Source of the DNA: Syngnathus acus
Lineage: Eukaryota > Chordata > Actinopteri > Syngnathiformes > Syngnathidae
Reading direction: 5' to 3'
DNA: 64,000 nucleotides
Assembly (NCBI RefSeq): GCF_901709675.1
Contig: NC_051095.1
Location: 4,833,956 to 4,897,955 of the forward strand
Below are positions 1 through 10,370 of the stretch, piece after piece. Each line of letters begins with the position of its first letter. Position 1 is the first letter of the stretch. A model generated the notes under the pieces. It was not told the DNA's origin, did not search any database, and saw nothing but the letters and a program-made list of their open reading frames with translations. Made by a program: the position numbers and the translations under genes.

Positions 1-301
1 TAAGAAAATAAAGGCCAAAAAATAAAAATGTTATATTCATATATTTTTTTTTATTTAATATTTTATTATTTCTTTATATTATATTTTTATATTTTATATA
101 TATATGAATATATATAATTTGTTTTAAATATTATATATTATATATCGCAGAACGGATAGACAACTTAGCGTCTTAATGATAATGAGAAAATAAAGGCCAA
201 AAAAATCTAATTTTTATATATATTGTTTTTAATATTTTATCATTTATTTATATTATCTTTTTATATTTTATATATATATGAATATGTATAATTTGTTATA
301 T
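1..301. repeat. AT-rich tandem direct repeat, about 180-bp period
   Basis: The segment beginning GAAAATAAAGGCC near base 5 recurs near base 184, and the following roughly 115 bases (runs of T/A ending ATATATATGAATATRTATAATTTG) match closely in both copies. The first copy is cut by the window edge, so the array may continue to the left. No coding potential is seen. It overlaps the inverted repeat listed next and is probably part of the same non-autonomous element. Confidence 0.6.
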
Positions 302-410
302 ATATATGTATATACACACATACACACACAAATAGTATTTTATTTTATGGCCTTTATTTTCTCTCTCTCATTATTATATAAAGATGCTAAGTTATCCATT
401 CGGTCTGCAA
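146..410. mobile_element. Short element with about 60-bp imperfect terminal inverted repeats
   Basis: Bases 146-204 (starting CGCAGAACGGATAG and running into GAGAAAATAAAGGCC) are repeated in inverted orientation at about 345-409 (GGCCTTTATTTTC ... CCATTCGGTCTGC). The arms differ by a few substitutions and a small GA-rich indel. The interior is AT-rich with a CA-rich stretch and encodes nothing. This is the structure of a MITE or foldback element. I cannot assign a superfamily and saw no convincing target duplication. Confidence 0.5.
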
Positions 411-411
411 A

Positions 412-728
412 CGGCAAAAAGGGCAGCTGGAATGTTTTTGCCTCTCTCCTTCAGGGCGCTTTCTGTAAAAAGTGCATACAAACATCAGACAGCCTGCCAA
501 ACGCGATAAGAACAGGAAGGCGGCTTCAAAACCAAATTTGAAAGAAGACAAATGACTGCTAGTGGACTGGAATGTTGATTCACGACGGCCGTTATTTTTA
601 GAGCTCTCCCTTTTTAGTTCTTTTTCAAATTGCAAAGGCATGCCAACATGCGCCGTGTTAATGTCACTGTTAAATGTCATCTATGTTCACTTCAATATTT
701 TCATGTCTTTTATACGGGCTGCACAGTC
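412..728. other. Unique sequence, no gene recognised
   Basis: Short overlapping open frames occur on both strands, but none resembles a known protein and none has convincing splice sites. No repeat was recognised. Confidence 0.5.
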
Positions 729-846
729 CAGTGATTCTCAACCACTAATGTGCGATAGTCATGGGACATGATCCAATTCCACTGAAAGGCCCACGGTGAA
801 TTCTGAGATTTGGTTCTTCAAACATTTCAATGTACATTTATAAAGA
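729..846 (+). mobile_element. hAT-like non-autonomous element fragment
   Basis: It starts CAGTGATTCTCAACCACT, close to the CAGTGGTTCTCAACC terminus of a widespread vertebrate hAT family, followed by sequence (GGGACATGATCCAATTCCACT) similar to the subterminal part of fish copies. It is interrupted at 847 by the TA-flanked element. No matching right terminus was found, so it is a partial copy. Family assignment rests on remembered consensus features. Confidence 0.5.
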
Positions 847-1780
847 TACCGTTTTTTTCCGTGTATAATACGCAAAATTTAACTAATTTATTGTCCTAAA
901 ATCTGGGGTGCGCATTATACATGGGTACAATTTTTTTTAAATTTTTTAAAAAAAATTTTTTTTTTTTTTTTTTTTTTTTTTAAGAAAATCATGGTACTGG
1001 TACGAGTATTGATTTATGTATTGTTCTCTTCTTGTCATGTTGTGAAAGAATGTGGGTTGAATAAATACCGAAAGAACAATAGTGTGTTTGTACTGTGCTC
1101 TGGTCATTTCGTCAAAGAAGGGATAATAGTCCTCTTCTCTTCTTGACTGACAATGAATGTGATAGCTTAATACAATCAGCAAATAACAAAATGCGTATTA
1201 CAGGTAATATTTTATTTCACAACACTTTGCCTTGTTCCTTTCGTCTCTGCTGTTCACTTCAAACACGCTCCATACGAACGCAATGCTCTCGTATCAGACG
1301 CTTGCTCGATCACCTGCTCGTTTGCTGTCACAATGTACCCTACACAAATCCGAAACATTTGTTGCGGCTCCGAGTCACGACGAGGGGCAAGTTTTGGTTT
1401 CCAAGGGTGTTATTATTCCTCTTCAACGTCTCTCCCATACAGAGCCGCCTTTTTCACATCTCCGCACGTCACTTTCCTCTCTTTTCATCTGATCGCGGTG
1501 GTGCCTTTATGGGCAGTCGGAGAAATCAACGCCAACAAAAAAAATACATCCAGCCTAGTTAAGACCATACCAAAGACTATAAAAATGGGACCCATTGCCT
1601 CCCTGCGTGTGTGACGATCATTGGGACTTAAAAAAAAAAAGAAAAAAAAAAAAAATTAAAAAAAAAAAAAAAAATTGGGTGCGTATTATACATGGGTACA
1701 GGCTTTTTTCCAGCATCAACATGCCATTGTTAGGGTGCGTATTATACATGGGGGCGTATTATACACGGAAAAAAACGGTA
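847..1780. mobile_element. TA-flanked DNA transposon with perfect 25-bp TIRs
   Basis: Bases 849-873 (CCGTTTTTTTCCGTGTATAA and five more) are exactly the reverse complement of 1754-1778, and TA lies immediately outside each end (847-848 and 1779-1780). A TA target duplication points to the Tc1/mariner-pogo group. A motif GTGCGYATTATACATGGG recurs inside both ends (near 908, 1679 and 1735). The 932-bp interior contains no transposase-like frame. Homopolymer A/T runs, a SINE remnant at 1556-1630 and an unassigned middle part suggest a non-autonomous element that has received later insertions. Perfect termini suggest relatively recent mobility. Confidence 0.75.
1556..1630 (+). mobile_element. Internally deleted fish SINE remnant
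   Basis: The stretch with ACTATAAAAATGGGACCC and CATTGCCTCCCTGC followed by GTGTGTGACGATCATTGG matches, from memory, the two ends of an abundant fish SINE whose middle (a G/C-rich segment of roughly 150 bases) is missing here. It is followed by a long A-rich tail to about 1674. It is nested in the TA-flanked element. The family name is not asserted. Confidence 0.5.
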
Positions 1781-1935
1781 ATTGGTGAAAACATCTGCAA
1801 AGACTGAGGACTGAATAGTACTCAACTGGAGATTAAGCGTTTGTGTTTTTCCACGGTTTCCTGATTATTTTGTGGCATCTCTTAAATGGAGTTGAGATTT
1901 TTAATTGAAGGTCTACTCATGATATAAAATGCTTA

Positions 1936-2304
1936 CCAAGGCCCGGGGGCCAGATATGGCCCGCCACATCATTTTACGTGGCCCACGAAGACAAATTTAC
2001 TAAAATGACAAATTGTCGTCACTTTTTTAAAAATAGAGATATTGCTAGCAATTTTTAATACTATCCATCTTTATAAACTATTCGAACAGTTTTTGTCTTC
2101 GCTTTTTGAAACTACAGATATTGCTAGCAATTTTTAATACCATCCATCTTTTTTAACTATTTGAACAGTTTTTACGAGTCTCTGATTTCAAAATTAGTTT
2201 GTTGTGGAGGCTATACCGTATGTATATATAAAAGTTATAATGGCCCTCCGAGGGAAACGATGACTACAATGCGGCCTGTGACAAAAATGAGTTCAACGCC
2301 CCTG
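1936..2304 (+). mobile_element. hAT-like non-autonomous element, copy 1
   Basis: It contains AAGGCCCGGGGGCCAGATAT, CCCGCCACATCATTTT, ATTGCTAGCAATTTTTA (twice), TGGCCCTCCGAGGGAAAC and ends ACAAAAATGAGTTCAACGCCCCTG. The same blocks in the same order make up the copy at about 21.94-22.27 kb. The right end matches the fish family whose termini read CAGGGGTGTCAAACTCA. Here the left terminus has decayed and a roughly 60-bp internal segment is duplicated (ATTGCTAGCAATTTTTAATAC at about 2040 and 2110). No open frame. Confidence 0.65.
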
Positions 2305-3680
2305 CTCTAATGGAAAAGCCTGCAGTCGGCGTCACACCACCACTTTTTGCTAATGTTCTTTAGCAGATAGACAAAATCACTACAACCAATTATCTAACGT
2401 CAGATGGGAAATTTCACAGTAGCGATCAAAATCTTCAGTCCAGGAAACCTGAAAATGGCTGCGTCTAGTATGGTGTCCGTTTAATGTCGAACTGCTTATA
2501 ACCCTGAGGATCCTGTCCTCTATCTCCGAGATGTCGACTCAGCGTGTTGGACAAGCTCCGTTCGTTGCTTAGCCGTCACGCCCGACGCGCCGGGTGGTTG
2601 CTATCTACACGTGTGCGCGTGTCTCTTACAAGGTCAGCAGTAGCCCAAAGGCCACATTGAAGTTCTCGGCACCCCTGTGTTGTGTGTGATGTCACATGTT
2701 ATCAGCGTGAAAAAGCGAGAGGACGAAGCGGGTCGGTCGCCGGTGTGCTTTAGGATGAAGTATCCTCGGAATATGTTTGGACGTATATTTTCTACAACAG
2801 GATGGCATAACTTGTCTGTTGTTGCCATGGCAACCGGTCGATCAAGAGTGTTATTGAGACAGGTGGACCAGCCAGGACTTCTTTTTTTTTTCCTGACAAA
2901 TGGCCAGTTATGAGTATGGTGACTTAAGTACATTCATCTTCTTCACTCTTCAGGAATTAACTGGCCTGGATATTTGCGTTCTGGGGTTCGTAAATTTGCC
3001 GCTTCCCTCCAAAAATCACCTTTTTTGGGTTCTTCGGAAATGGTCTAATAAAAATAGAACAGTAATTGCGTTCAAGAAAAACATATATGCGAGTCATTTA
3101 CGTCAAAGATGATGACATCACGATTGGTCTTATAAGAAGGGTCAGACGAATAATAAACATAATAAATGTAATTGCACATTTTAGGGGGGGTGAAGTACTC
3201 ACACTTGTATTAAAATGCACATGTCAGCATAATGTTTTTCCAAAATCATTGTGGTGTAGAGAGAGAACAATTTTCCGCGCGTAGCAATTACCGTGGCCTC
3301 GTTCTACATCGGCGGATGTGTCATTTGCATTGTTGTTCCATTTAGAGGCGCAAAAGAACACGACAATCTAATCAGCGTTGATTCCTAAAAGCACTCCTCG
3401 TGCCCTAATGAGCTCTGCTAATAGAGTGTAAAATTATGCGTGCAATTGGAGGTTTGTTAAACAAGCCATTTGAGACATAATTGCGACCCTCCCCCAGTTT
3501 TATGGCTATAGGGGATAATCATATCTTCCCGCTCCCCCCTCTCGCTAAATCCTCATTCCGTGTGAGTGAGGGATTATTTTTTTTTGGTTAATACCCCTTT
3601 AATTAAACGCATGTGTCAAGTAATTGCAGTTGCTGTCCTTGCTCCGTGGGCTCACATTACAATGCTAATCAAATCAGTCG
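2305..3680. other. Unique sequence, no gene supported
   Basis: Short frames lie on both strands around 2630-2930, but without family resemblance. Bases about 3390-3500 (CTAATGAGCTCTGCTAAT, AAAATTATGCGTGCAATTGG) are rich in TAAT/ATTA cores and look like vertebrate conserved noncoding DNA; this is an impression only. Confidence 0.4.
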
Positions 3681-3681
3681 T

Positions 3682-3682
3682 C

Positions 3683-3714
<32 letters not shown>

Positions 3715-3770
3715 ATTTTGTTTTATTTATGGCTATAACTTAAGTTTGCTTTACACCAGGGCTCCATTTT

Positions 3771-3802
<32 letters not shown>

Positions 3803-3803
3803 G
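3682..3803. repeat. (TTTA)n microsatellite, two tracts
   Basis: Tetranucleotide TTTA runs occur at about 3682-3730 and 3772-3803, separated by about 40 bases of non-repeat sequence. Confidence 0.9.
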
Positions 3804-4645
3804 AGAATTGAATTTTACAATGAAACAGTCCCTTTTGTTTTTACTTTATTTTTTTTCCCTTTGATTATTCAGATCACTGGCCTTTTTTAACATGTCGCTC
3901 CGGGAGTGGGGTGATCGTTACGAACATGCATCACAGTGAGGATCCGGAGCATCCCACAACTTAATCAACCCCTGCAAGGTCTCAACTGGACATGGAAGGA
4001 CATTGAAGGAGACTGCAGATTTTTTACTGATGTCAGAAGGCGGACTTTAAATATTTTCTTTCCCCCGGACCAGCAAAATATAGTAAACAGATCTCTTTGG
4101 GGTGAGAATACACAATAAAATCTATAAAATAATAAACATTTGCCGGGATTATTGCCGTATATGCCGGCGTCTTATCGTCGCCCGGTGCGTCGTCAACAAT
4201 AAATGCCTCCCTGAGTACGGATGTAACTAATTACTGAATTTCATGGACACTATTGTTCACCCGTAGACATTCTAGTGGACATATTATGCATAAGTGACTT
4301 TTGGATTGCTTGTATATAAATATTTAAGATTTAAGTGGTTTCTCCTCGCCAGTGAGAAGTTCAGATTTGAGATAATGAACACTTCAAGAAAATAGTAACA
4401 CCTCTAAAATGACTGAACTCCCGTCTCATAGCGGTTCGCTATTTACAAATCCAACTTTCTAAACTGCCCTAATTTGCCACAAGACGACAACAAAGCTTTG
4501 ACTGGTAATTGGAAAATTGTAACTCGTATCAAAGAAGTACGCCGGTGCCTTGAGATATAAATTTCATTTGTTACGTGACCACATTTGTCACATTTGGCTA
4601 TAGACGTCAAAGATTCAGATTAATTGCGCCAATTACTGAATTAAA
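3804..4645. other. Unique AT-rich sequence, nothing recognised
   Basis: A short frame at 3936-4118 has no recognisable features. No repeat termini or splice-site pairs were noted. Confidence 0.4.
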
Positions 4646-5092
4646 TGTTAGTTAGTGTTTTAGAGTTAGTTAGTCAGTCAGTCACTAAGTTAGTCAGTTC
4701 ATCACTAAGTTAGTGAGTTACAGTTAGTTAGAGTTAGTTGGACTTAGTTTGGGTCTGTGGGGGCTTGTGAGAGTTAGTAGGAGTTAGTTGGATTAAGTGG
4801 GAGTTAGTTGGAGTTAGTTGGAGTTGGCAGGAGTTAGTTGGAGTTAGCTGGGGTTGGTCAGAGTTGGTTGGAATTAGCGGGAGTCAGTTTGAGTTAGCGG
4901 GGGTTAGTTGGTGTTGGCGGGAGTTAGTTGGGGTTAGTTGGAGTCAGTTGGATTTAAGAGGAGTTAGTTGGAGTTAGAGTTAGTTAGACTTAGAGTTGGT
5001 TAGAGTCATCTAATTATTTTTGTTAGGGTTAGTTAGTTGGTTAGAGTTAGTTAGTTAGTTAGTTAGTTGGTTAGAGTTAGTTAGTTGGTTAG

Positions 5093-5138
<46 letters not shown>
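4646..5138. repeat. GAGTTAGTTG minisatellite flanked by (GTTA)n
   Basis: About 490 bases consist of imperfect decamers GAGTTAGTTG (variants GGGTTAGTTG, GAGTTGGCGG, GAGTCAGTTG), passing at both ends into plain GTTA repeats; the last pure run is about 5095-5138. The G/T strand is the plus strand. The gradation from tetramer to decamer suggests expansion by slippage and unequal exchange. Confidence 0.9.
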
Positions 5139-5139
<1 letters not shown>

Positions 5140-8064
5140 GAAGAATAAATCTTCCACCCTCAAAAGACCCCAAATCAGTTTTTCTTTTTTTTTTTTTTTT
5201 TACATAAAATCAACAGTCAGTCAAAAACACACTGTCATGACATAAAAAGCAACTAGAGAAAATGCTTTTTGAGGGTGCCAGAGGCAAGAATTACTTGTGG
5301 TGGATCAGATGAGATGCGGAAAGTTCACATAACACTGTAGCCTCTGCATGAAAAAACTGCATTCATCTCACCTACGGAATTACTCGTGCATTTAACAGGC
5401 ACTTTTCGTGCCAGTCGACGAATCTGGTACGCACGTGCCAGCAAAGCGCAGCCAAAGTGGTGAATCTCAATTCATGATCATTGTGCGTGGGAAGGAGCGA
5501 ACGACCGTTCGTCACCAGCGCGTCTGGCACTGGCTTTGGGGGAGTTGGTGGGTTGGGGGACAGAATGGGCCAGATTGTTATGCGGGGCTTTGGCGCACAA
5601 CCAGGTTGCATCTGATACCGCCTGTGATCCGCCAACGTGCTGTTGAGCCGCTCTATTCCCCCAACGTGTTGCCAAACACCTGCCCAGCTCCTCCATCCCC
5701 CACTTATGTTCAGACAGGAAGCAACTGGATTGTTCACATCTCTTAATATTTATTTTAATCAACTAAAACTGGAAAGACTGGGATTCTCTTTGCTCCCGTG
5801 CAAGGTTCTAACTTAATTGCCTCATTTTTCTTGACACCAAGGTACCAACAGTGTTGTCATAACAATAGCAAGATATTCGATGGTGCTATCGTTACAAGAC
5901 TGGAGAGAATCAAAACAAAAGGGTGTGAGACAAAGATGTGTCTGGAGTGGAAAAAGTAGGAGGAGGCAAATAAATGAGGCCAACAGAGTAGGGGGAGACT
6001 TGGGTGCCGCGGTGAGCTCCCCAGTGATCTGTACCTGCCAGGTTCCCCGTATCCCAAACAGCTGCTAGTAACCGTGAGGCTGTGTAGCATCTCACTCCCC
6101 CCACTCCCCCCTCCATCTTGCCGGAGCATGTGTTCAAGGTGTTTGATGCGGCGTTTAACTTCCACGCACATGGCTGTTATTTCTCGCTCGCCACCTCTCA
6201 CACGGTAACAGCCTTGGTGTTTAATCAGACGGGGTCTATATATAGCCAGGGAGGAGGAGTCGAGAAGAAGTGAGGCAGGTTGGCGTGAAGGATAGTGACA
6301 AACACATTTGTTTTTTTAGCACTCACTCTCCAGACAAATTGTACCTGCAGGGGTTGATTTTAGTTTTCATCGCAAAGGTCTTCAGATAAAACAATTTGGA
6401 TGTTGATTGGATAAAAGGCTAAAAACAAAATGGTAAATCAAAATGGCCGACTTCCAGTTAGATTTAGCATACGGCTCCAAAAAGACTTTTACGACGCCGA
6501 TGCGTGTTCAATTACATTTTTTGAATTCTGAAAGCAACAAATCACTCAGTGAGTCATTTATTTTTTAAAGATAACGCAAGTAAGAAATGCTATTAAAATG
6601 GTATTTCCATTTACATTGAAACTAGCTATGTTAGCAAGAGTGGAGCAGCTCACCTCACCAAAGCCAAAATATGTCTTCAGTTGGTTGCACAACATTGCGC
6701 CAACTATATACAAACTATGAGCATTGATCGGCATTTATTATTTTATTTTTTTTGACAGCCGCCGCCCGGACCGATTAAGTTAAAGCCGGGCCTACTTTGA
6801 ACACAAAGTCTAGAATTATGCGGCACGATGAACCCCTCACCAATTAAATGAACTACAAAGGGAGCGGAACGCGGCTATTATTGCGACCCAAATGCGAGAA
6901 GAAATAAGATGAGCAGATGGGGCTGCTTTGTCTCTTATTGTAGCGCTCTTTAGGAAAGCACAGGCTGTGTTTAGCCTCCAGTCCACAGTGCGCTCAGCTC
7001 CCTAACTCCTTTGTAGATCCATAGGGCACTTGAGGCGAGGCTGTCTTAAGTGGGATCACTTTATCATTCTGCCTGTGATTGCAGAAGAGCTCTGACCTGA
7101 ATTGAAAGAGTCTGACGCTTGGGTGTGATTGTAAAAAAAAAAAAAATGCTGTTCGCCTGCCTTGCATTTTGTGAACCAGCTATTTATTTATGAGATGATT
7201 GATCGACCCCCACGACACCATCGATGAGCACCAAAAATCTGTGAACCCGATGAGAAAGACGTTATGTCATTTGAATGTTTGGATGGATACTACGTCCAAT
7301 CAGAATCATGATCAGGTGAGGTAATTCGATGGAAATCAGGGGACAGAAAGAAACGTGTCAGACCCTTTGCGACTCTTACAACGCCACTGCGGAATAGATT
7401 CTGTCAGCTCTGAAAGACGCGTCTTGGACACCTTGTCCTTCATCCATGACCGGAATGCGATGGAGTGAGTGCCACGAGTATTAGCGTATATTCCGACCTG
7501 CCGCGAGTACTACTATATCTGCATCCTGCCGCTGATTAGCATAATTGGATATCGGGGCTTGGGTTGCTTGTTATTCATTGACATGACACCACAGGAGGGG
7601 CAGATGGAGATGAGCCGAACCAACTGTTCCGGTTTCTGTGTTCCTCCATGGCTGGTTCCAATCGACAGTCGGGGAAGGGGTGTCGTGGCGCGACACCACG
7701 AGCAGCCGTCATACTGTTCGATTTCAAGAGTTCTGGGTTGGGGTTATAATTAGATTTCAGTTTTAGAGTCTGGGTGAGAGTTAGGTATCAAGTTAGGGGG
7801 TAGGGTTAGGATTCCAGTTACAGTTTAGGGATAAGGTAAGGTTGAAAGATTTCAACTCCACCTTTGGGTCAAAAGGATAAATGACTTGACTAATCAGAAG
7901 TTGGGCTTTACCCTTTAGTAACCCCGAAATCTTAAATCTTCAAGATATTTTGGCCTGTTCCAGCCGTCCACCTTTGTGGGAACAATTTTAAGGGGAGCCC
8001 GTGACTGCTCCGAGATGAGATGCGATGACTGACACATCCATCTTCACTGCACTCTGTCTGACTA
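5139..8064. other. Unique sequence; possible core promoter near 6.24 kb
   Basis: 5400-5740 and 5860-6200 are relatively G/C-rich with overlapping frames on both strands, none recognisable. A CTATATATAG box at about 6236-6245, followed by a purine-rich stretch, could be a core promoter on the plus strand, but no first exon is evident. 7760-7850 holds a few imperfect TTAGGG-like units (GTTAGGGGGTAGGGTTAGG), too few to call an interstitial telomere. Confidence 0.35.
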
Positions 8065-8083
8065 GGGGGGGGGGGGGGGGGGG
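8065..8083. repeat. Poly(G) tract, 19 bases
   Basis: Nineteen uninterrupted G on the plus strand. Such tracts can fold as G-quadruplexes and are prone to length errors in sequencing. Confidence 0.95.
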
Positions 8084-10316
8084 TTCGCTGGTCCCTCATG
8101 CATGAAAAAGACAGAGCTGCTTATTAGTAAGAGAGAGAGACCGAGAACGCACGATTGCATCGTCTCAATATCGGTTTGATGAAGGGCACCGTCTCCTCGT
8201 GGTGAGAATTCCGTACGGAGAATATCCGATGCGTCGATTTTATTCTCCATCAATCATGAGCTGGTTGGTTGGCTAAACTTTTTCACGGCATCGCATATGG
8301 CCTTGCTCACTCACCAACAAACCACTGACCGTTGGCGACACTATAAGAGGAGTCCACGTCAGTTTGTGTTATACCGCCGACATTTCAATATTACCGTGCA
8401 ACTGGAGGTGATGCTTCATGTTCCAAAATATAGCCACCGACGTGGTAACAGCCCTGGCGAGACAATGCAAGTAGCATGTGCTGTGGCGGTTTGATCAAGT
8501 TCCTGGCATGGCAGTTTGGCTGAGGAGGCATTTTATGACTCCAGACACTTGAAGTGGGCTGAACAAGATTTATGCGAGAGCTATTTCCGCAGCCAGCAAA
8601 GCTCTCAGAGCTACATTTCCTGTAGAATTAAAGCCAAGGAGTTATTAAAATCTTAATATGTGGTCGGGAGCTGTCGGAAAGTGTGTTTATGAACCGATCA
8701 AATCAATAGGTCTGACCTATTACCTGCAAGGTCTTGTCACGACAGCTATTACAGAATAACGGCCTTTTAGGTGCAAACGCTCTATTGATTGCGTTCTTTC
8801 AGAAACACTTGTGGTGAGAGGACATGGAGGAGGAGGAGGAGGACATGCTTCACCTCCTGTTATTGCAACCGAGGGTGGTTTTGACCTGACCAGTCCGCGG
8901 CTCGTCAAGCTTTTATTGGCGACAGATTGTTGTCAGATGAGGTTTACGATGTTCAGATTGTTGTCAGATGAGGTTTATGATGTGCCAACCAGAAAAGGTC
9001 TCGCATCAGTTTATGCAGGCCGCCCGTTTAAGTATTTTAGTTGAGGATAAAAGCCCGCTGTCACCGACTGAAAAGACAAAGCGATGCGCCGTCTGTTTTT
9101 TTTTTTTTTAAATGGTTCCTAATCAAAATACTTAATAAAATCTTATTATCTACAAAATATGAATGTCGGCGATACTGCTTGTAATACCCGTGATACGGCA
9201 TCAGGGGCTGGGCAGGTAGATTTTTGCCGGAGAGGTACTTGATTGGTTAGCTAGATAAATGATAACTCACCCAAAAGCCCAACCGGATGATGTTTGGTTG
9301 CTACTTCCGGACTATAATAAAAAATGATAAAATTGCCTTAGCCTGGATGGATTCCTAGCTTACTGATAAGATAATTCTACTGATGCATGTGCAAAGCTTC
9401 CCATCTGTCCAGGTACGATATGAAACGGTCAGAGCAGATGTCAACTCGCCGTACAAACAGGGTTAAGGTAACACACCGGCGTATAAAGACAGATGGCAAA
9501 GAAAGGATGAACTCACTAAATGCTACAAGCTGTACTCGGAGAATTCCCCTGCCAGATGACAGATAATGGACCAAAAAACTGTGCATGTTATCATACGATG
9601 CTAAATGAGCTGTGAATACACACAGCTTTTTTTTGGTCAACAGGTGGCGTGGAGCCTTGCCAGACGAGCAGGTTAGAACATAAAATGCTCGGAGGGGGAA
9701 AAGATTAGCTCAATGACATTTTTTTTCAGTCAGGGAGCACTTTGGCACATTCAAGTGTCAATGTTTAGCCTTTGGGATGTCGGGGTACAAGCGGGATGAC
9801 CCTCTACAAATACCCTTGACACCAGGTAAAACCACAGAGTGAAAGTTAACGCTTGGATTAGCTTAGCGTAGCAGCTAGCGAACGCTTCATCCCGCCTAAA
9901 GCAAATCATTCATCCCTGTGATTGACCTCTTTGTGGGGGTGGCAATTCCAAGGGGATCCCGACCTGCCGCAGCTGATTTGTTTCAAATGCCAACAGCAAT
10001 GCGGACTGACTTGAACTTGATGATACTAGATATTAAGAAGAAAGAGGGAAGGACAGGATATTTTCCGCCAGAGATGGAATGGCGCAATTGGGTTTAATAA
10101 ATAGTCGATTCCATCAAAAGCACATTGCCCAGTTTGTTTCTTAAAGCAGCCATGACAAGATGATTGCTAAAGCCTGTAAAACTAAGTGTGTGATTCCAAA
10201 CAAGGCAATCAGTCCAAGCAAATTTTGTATGACATTTAAGTTTTTTCTAACTCTCAATGGCCTGGAAGGACTTTCATTTTGGAAAATGGTTCATAACTGA
10301 AGGAGAAAGACAGCAT
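8084..10316. other. Unique sequence with a small tandem duplication
   Basis: AGATTGTTGTCAGATGAGGT is repeated at about 8925 and 8956 with a 31-base period. Otherwise no repeat, RNA gene or convincing exon was seen; the open frames overlap on opposite strands. Confidence 0.4.
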
Positions 10317-10370
10317 ATTGGTGTGTGTGTGTGTGTGAGGGAGGGAGGGAGGGGGGGGGGGGGGGGGGGG
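10317..10370. repeat. Compound (GT)n-(GGGA)n-poly(G) repeat
   Basis: GT dinucleotides run to about 10337, followed by GAGGGAGGGAGGGA and then 20 G ending at 10370. The plus strand is a strong candidate for G-quadruplex formation. Confidence 0.95.

Noticed and set aside
1095-1562. 155-codon frame inside the TA-flanked element as a transposase
   Set aside because: No DDE/D-type spacing, no helix-turn-helix and no similarity to Tc1/mariner or pogo proteins; composition is that of chance coding.
7250-7318. Exon ending ATCAG|GTGAGG with an open frame upstream
   Set aside because: No acceptor in the right position; the frame is closed by TGA before any suitable AG.
7760-7850. Interstitial telomeric repeat
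   Set aside because: Only a few imperfect GGGTTAGG-like words; no uninterrupted TTAGGG array.
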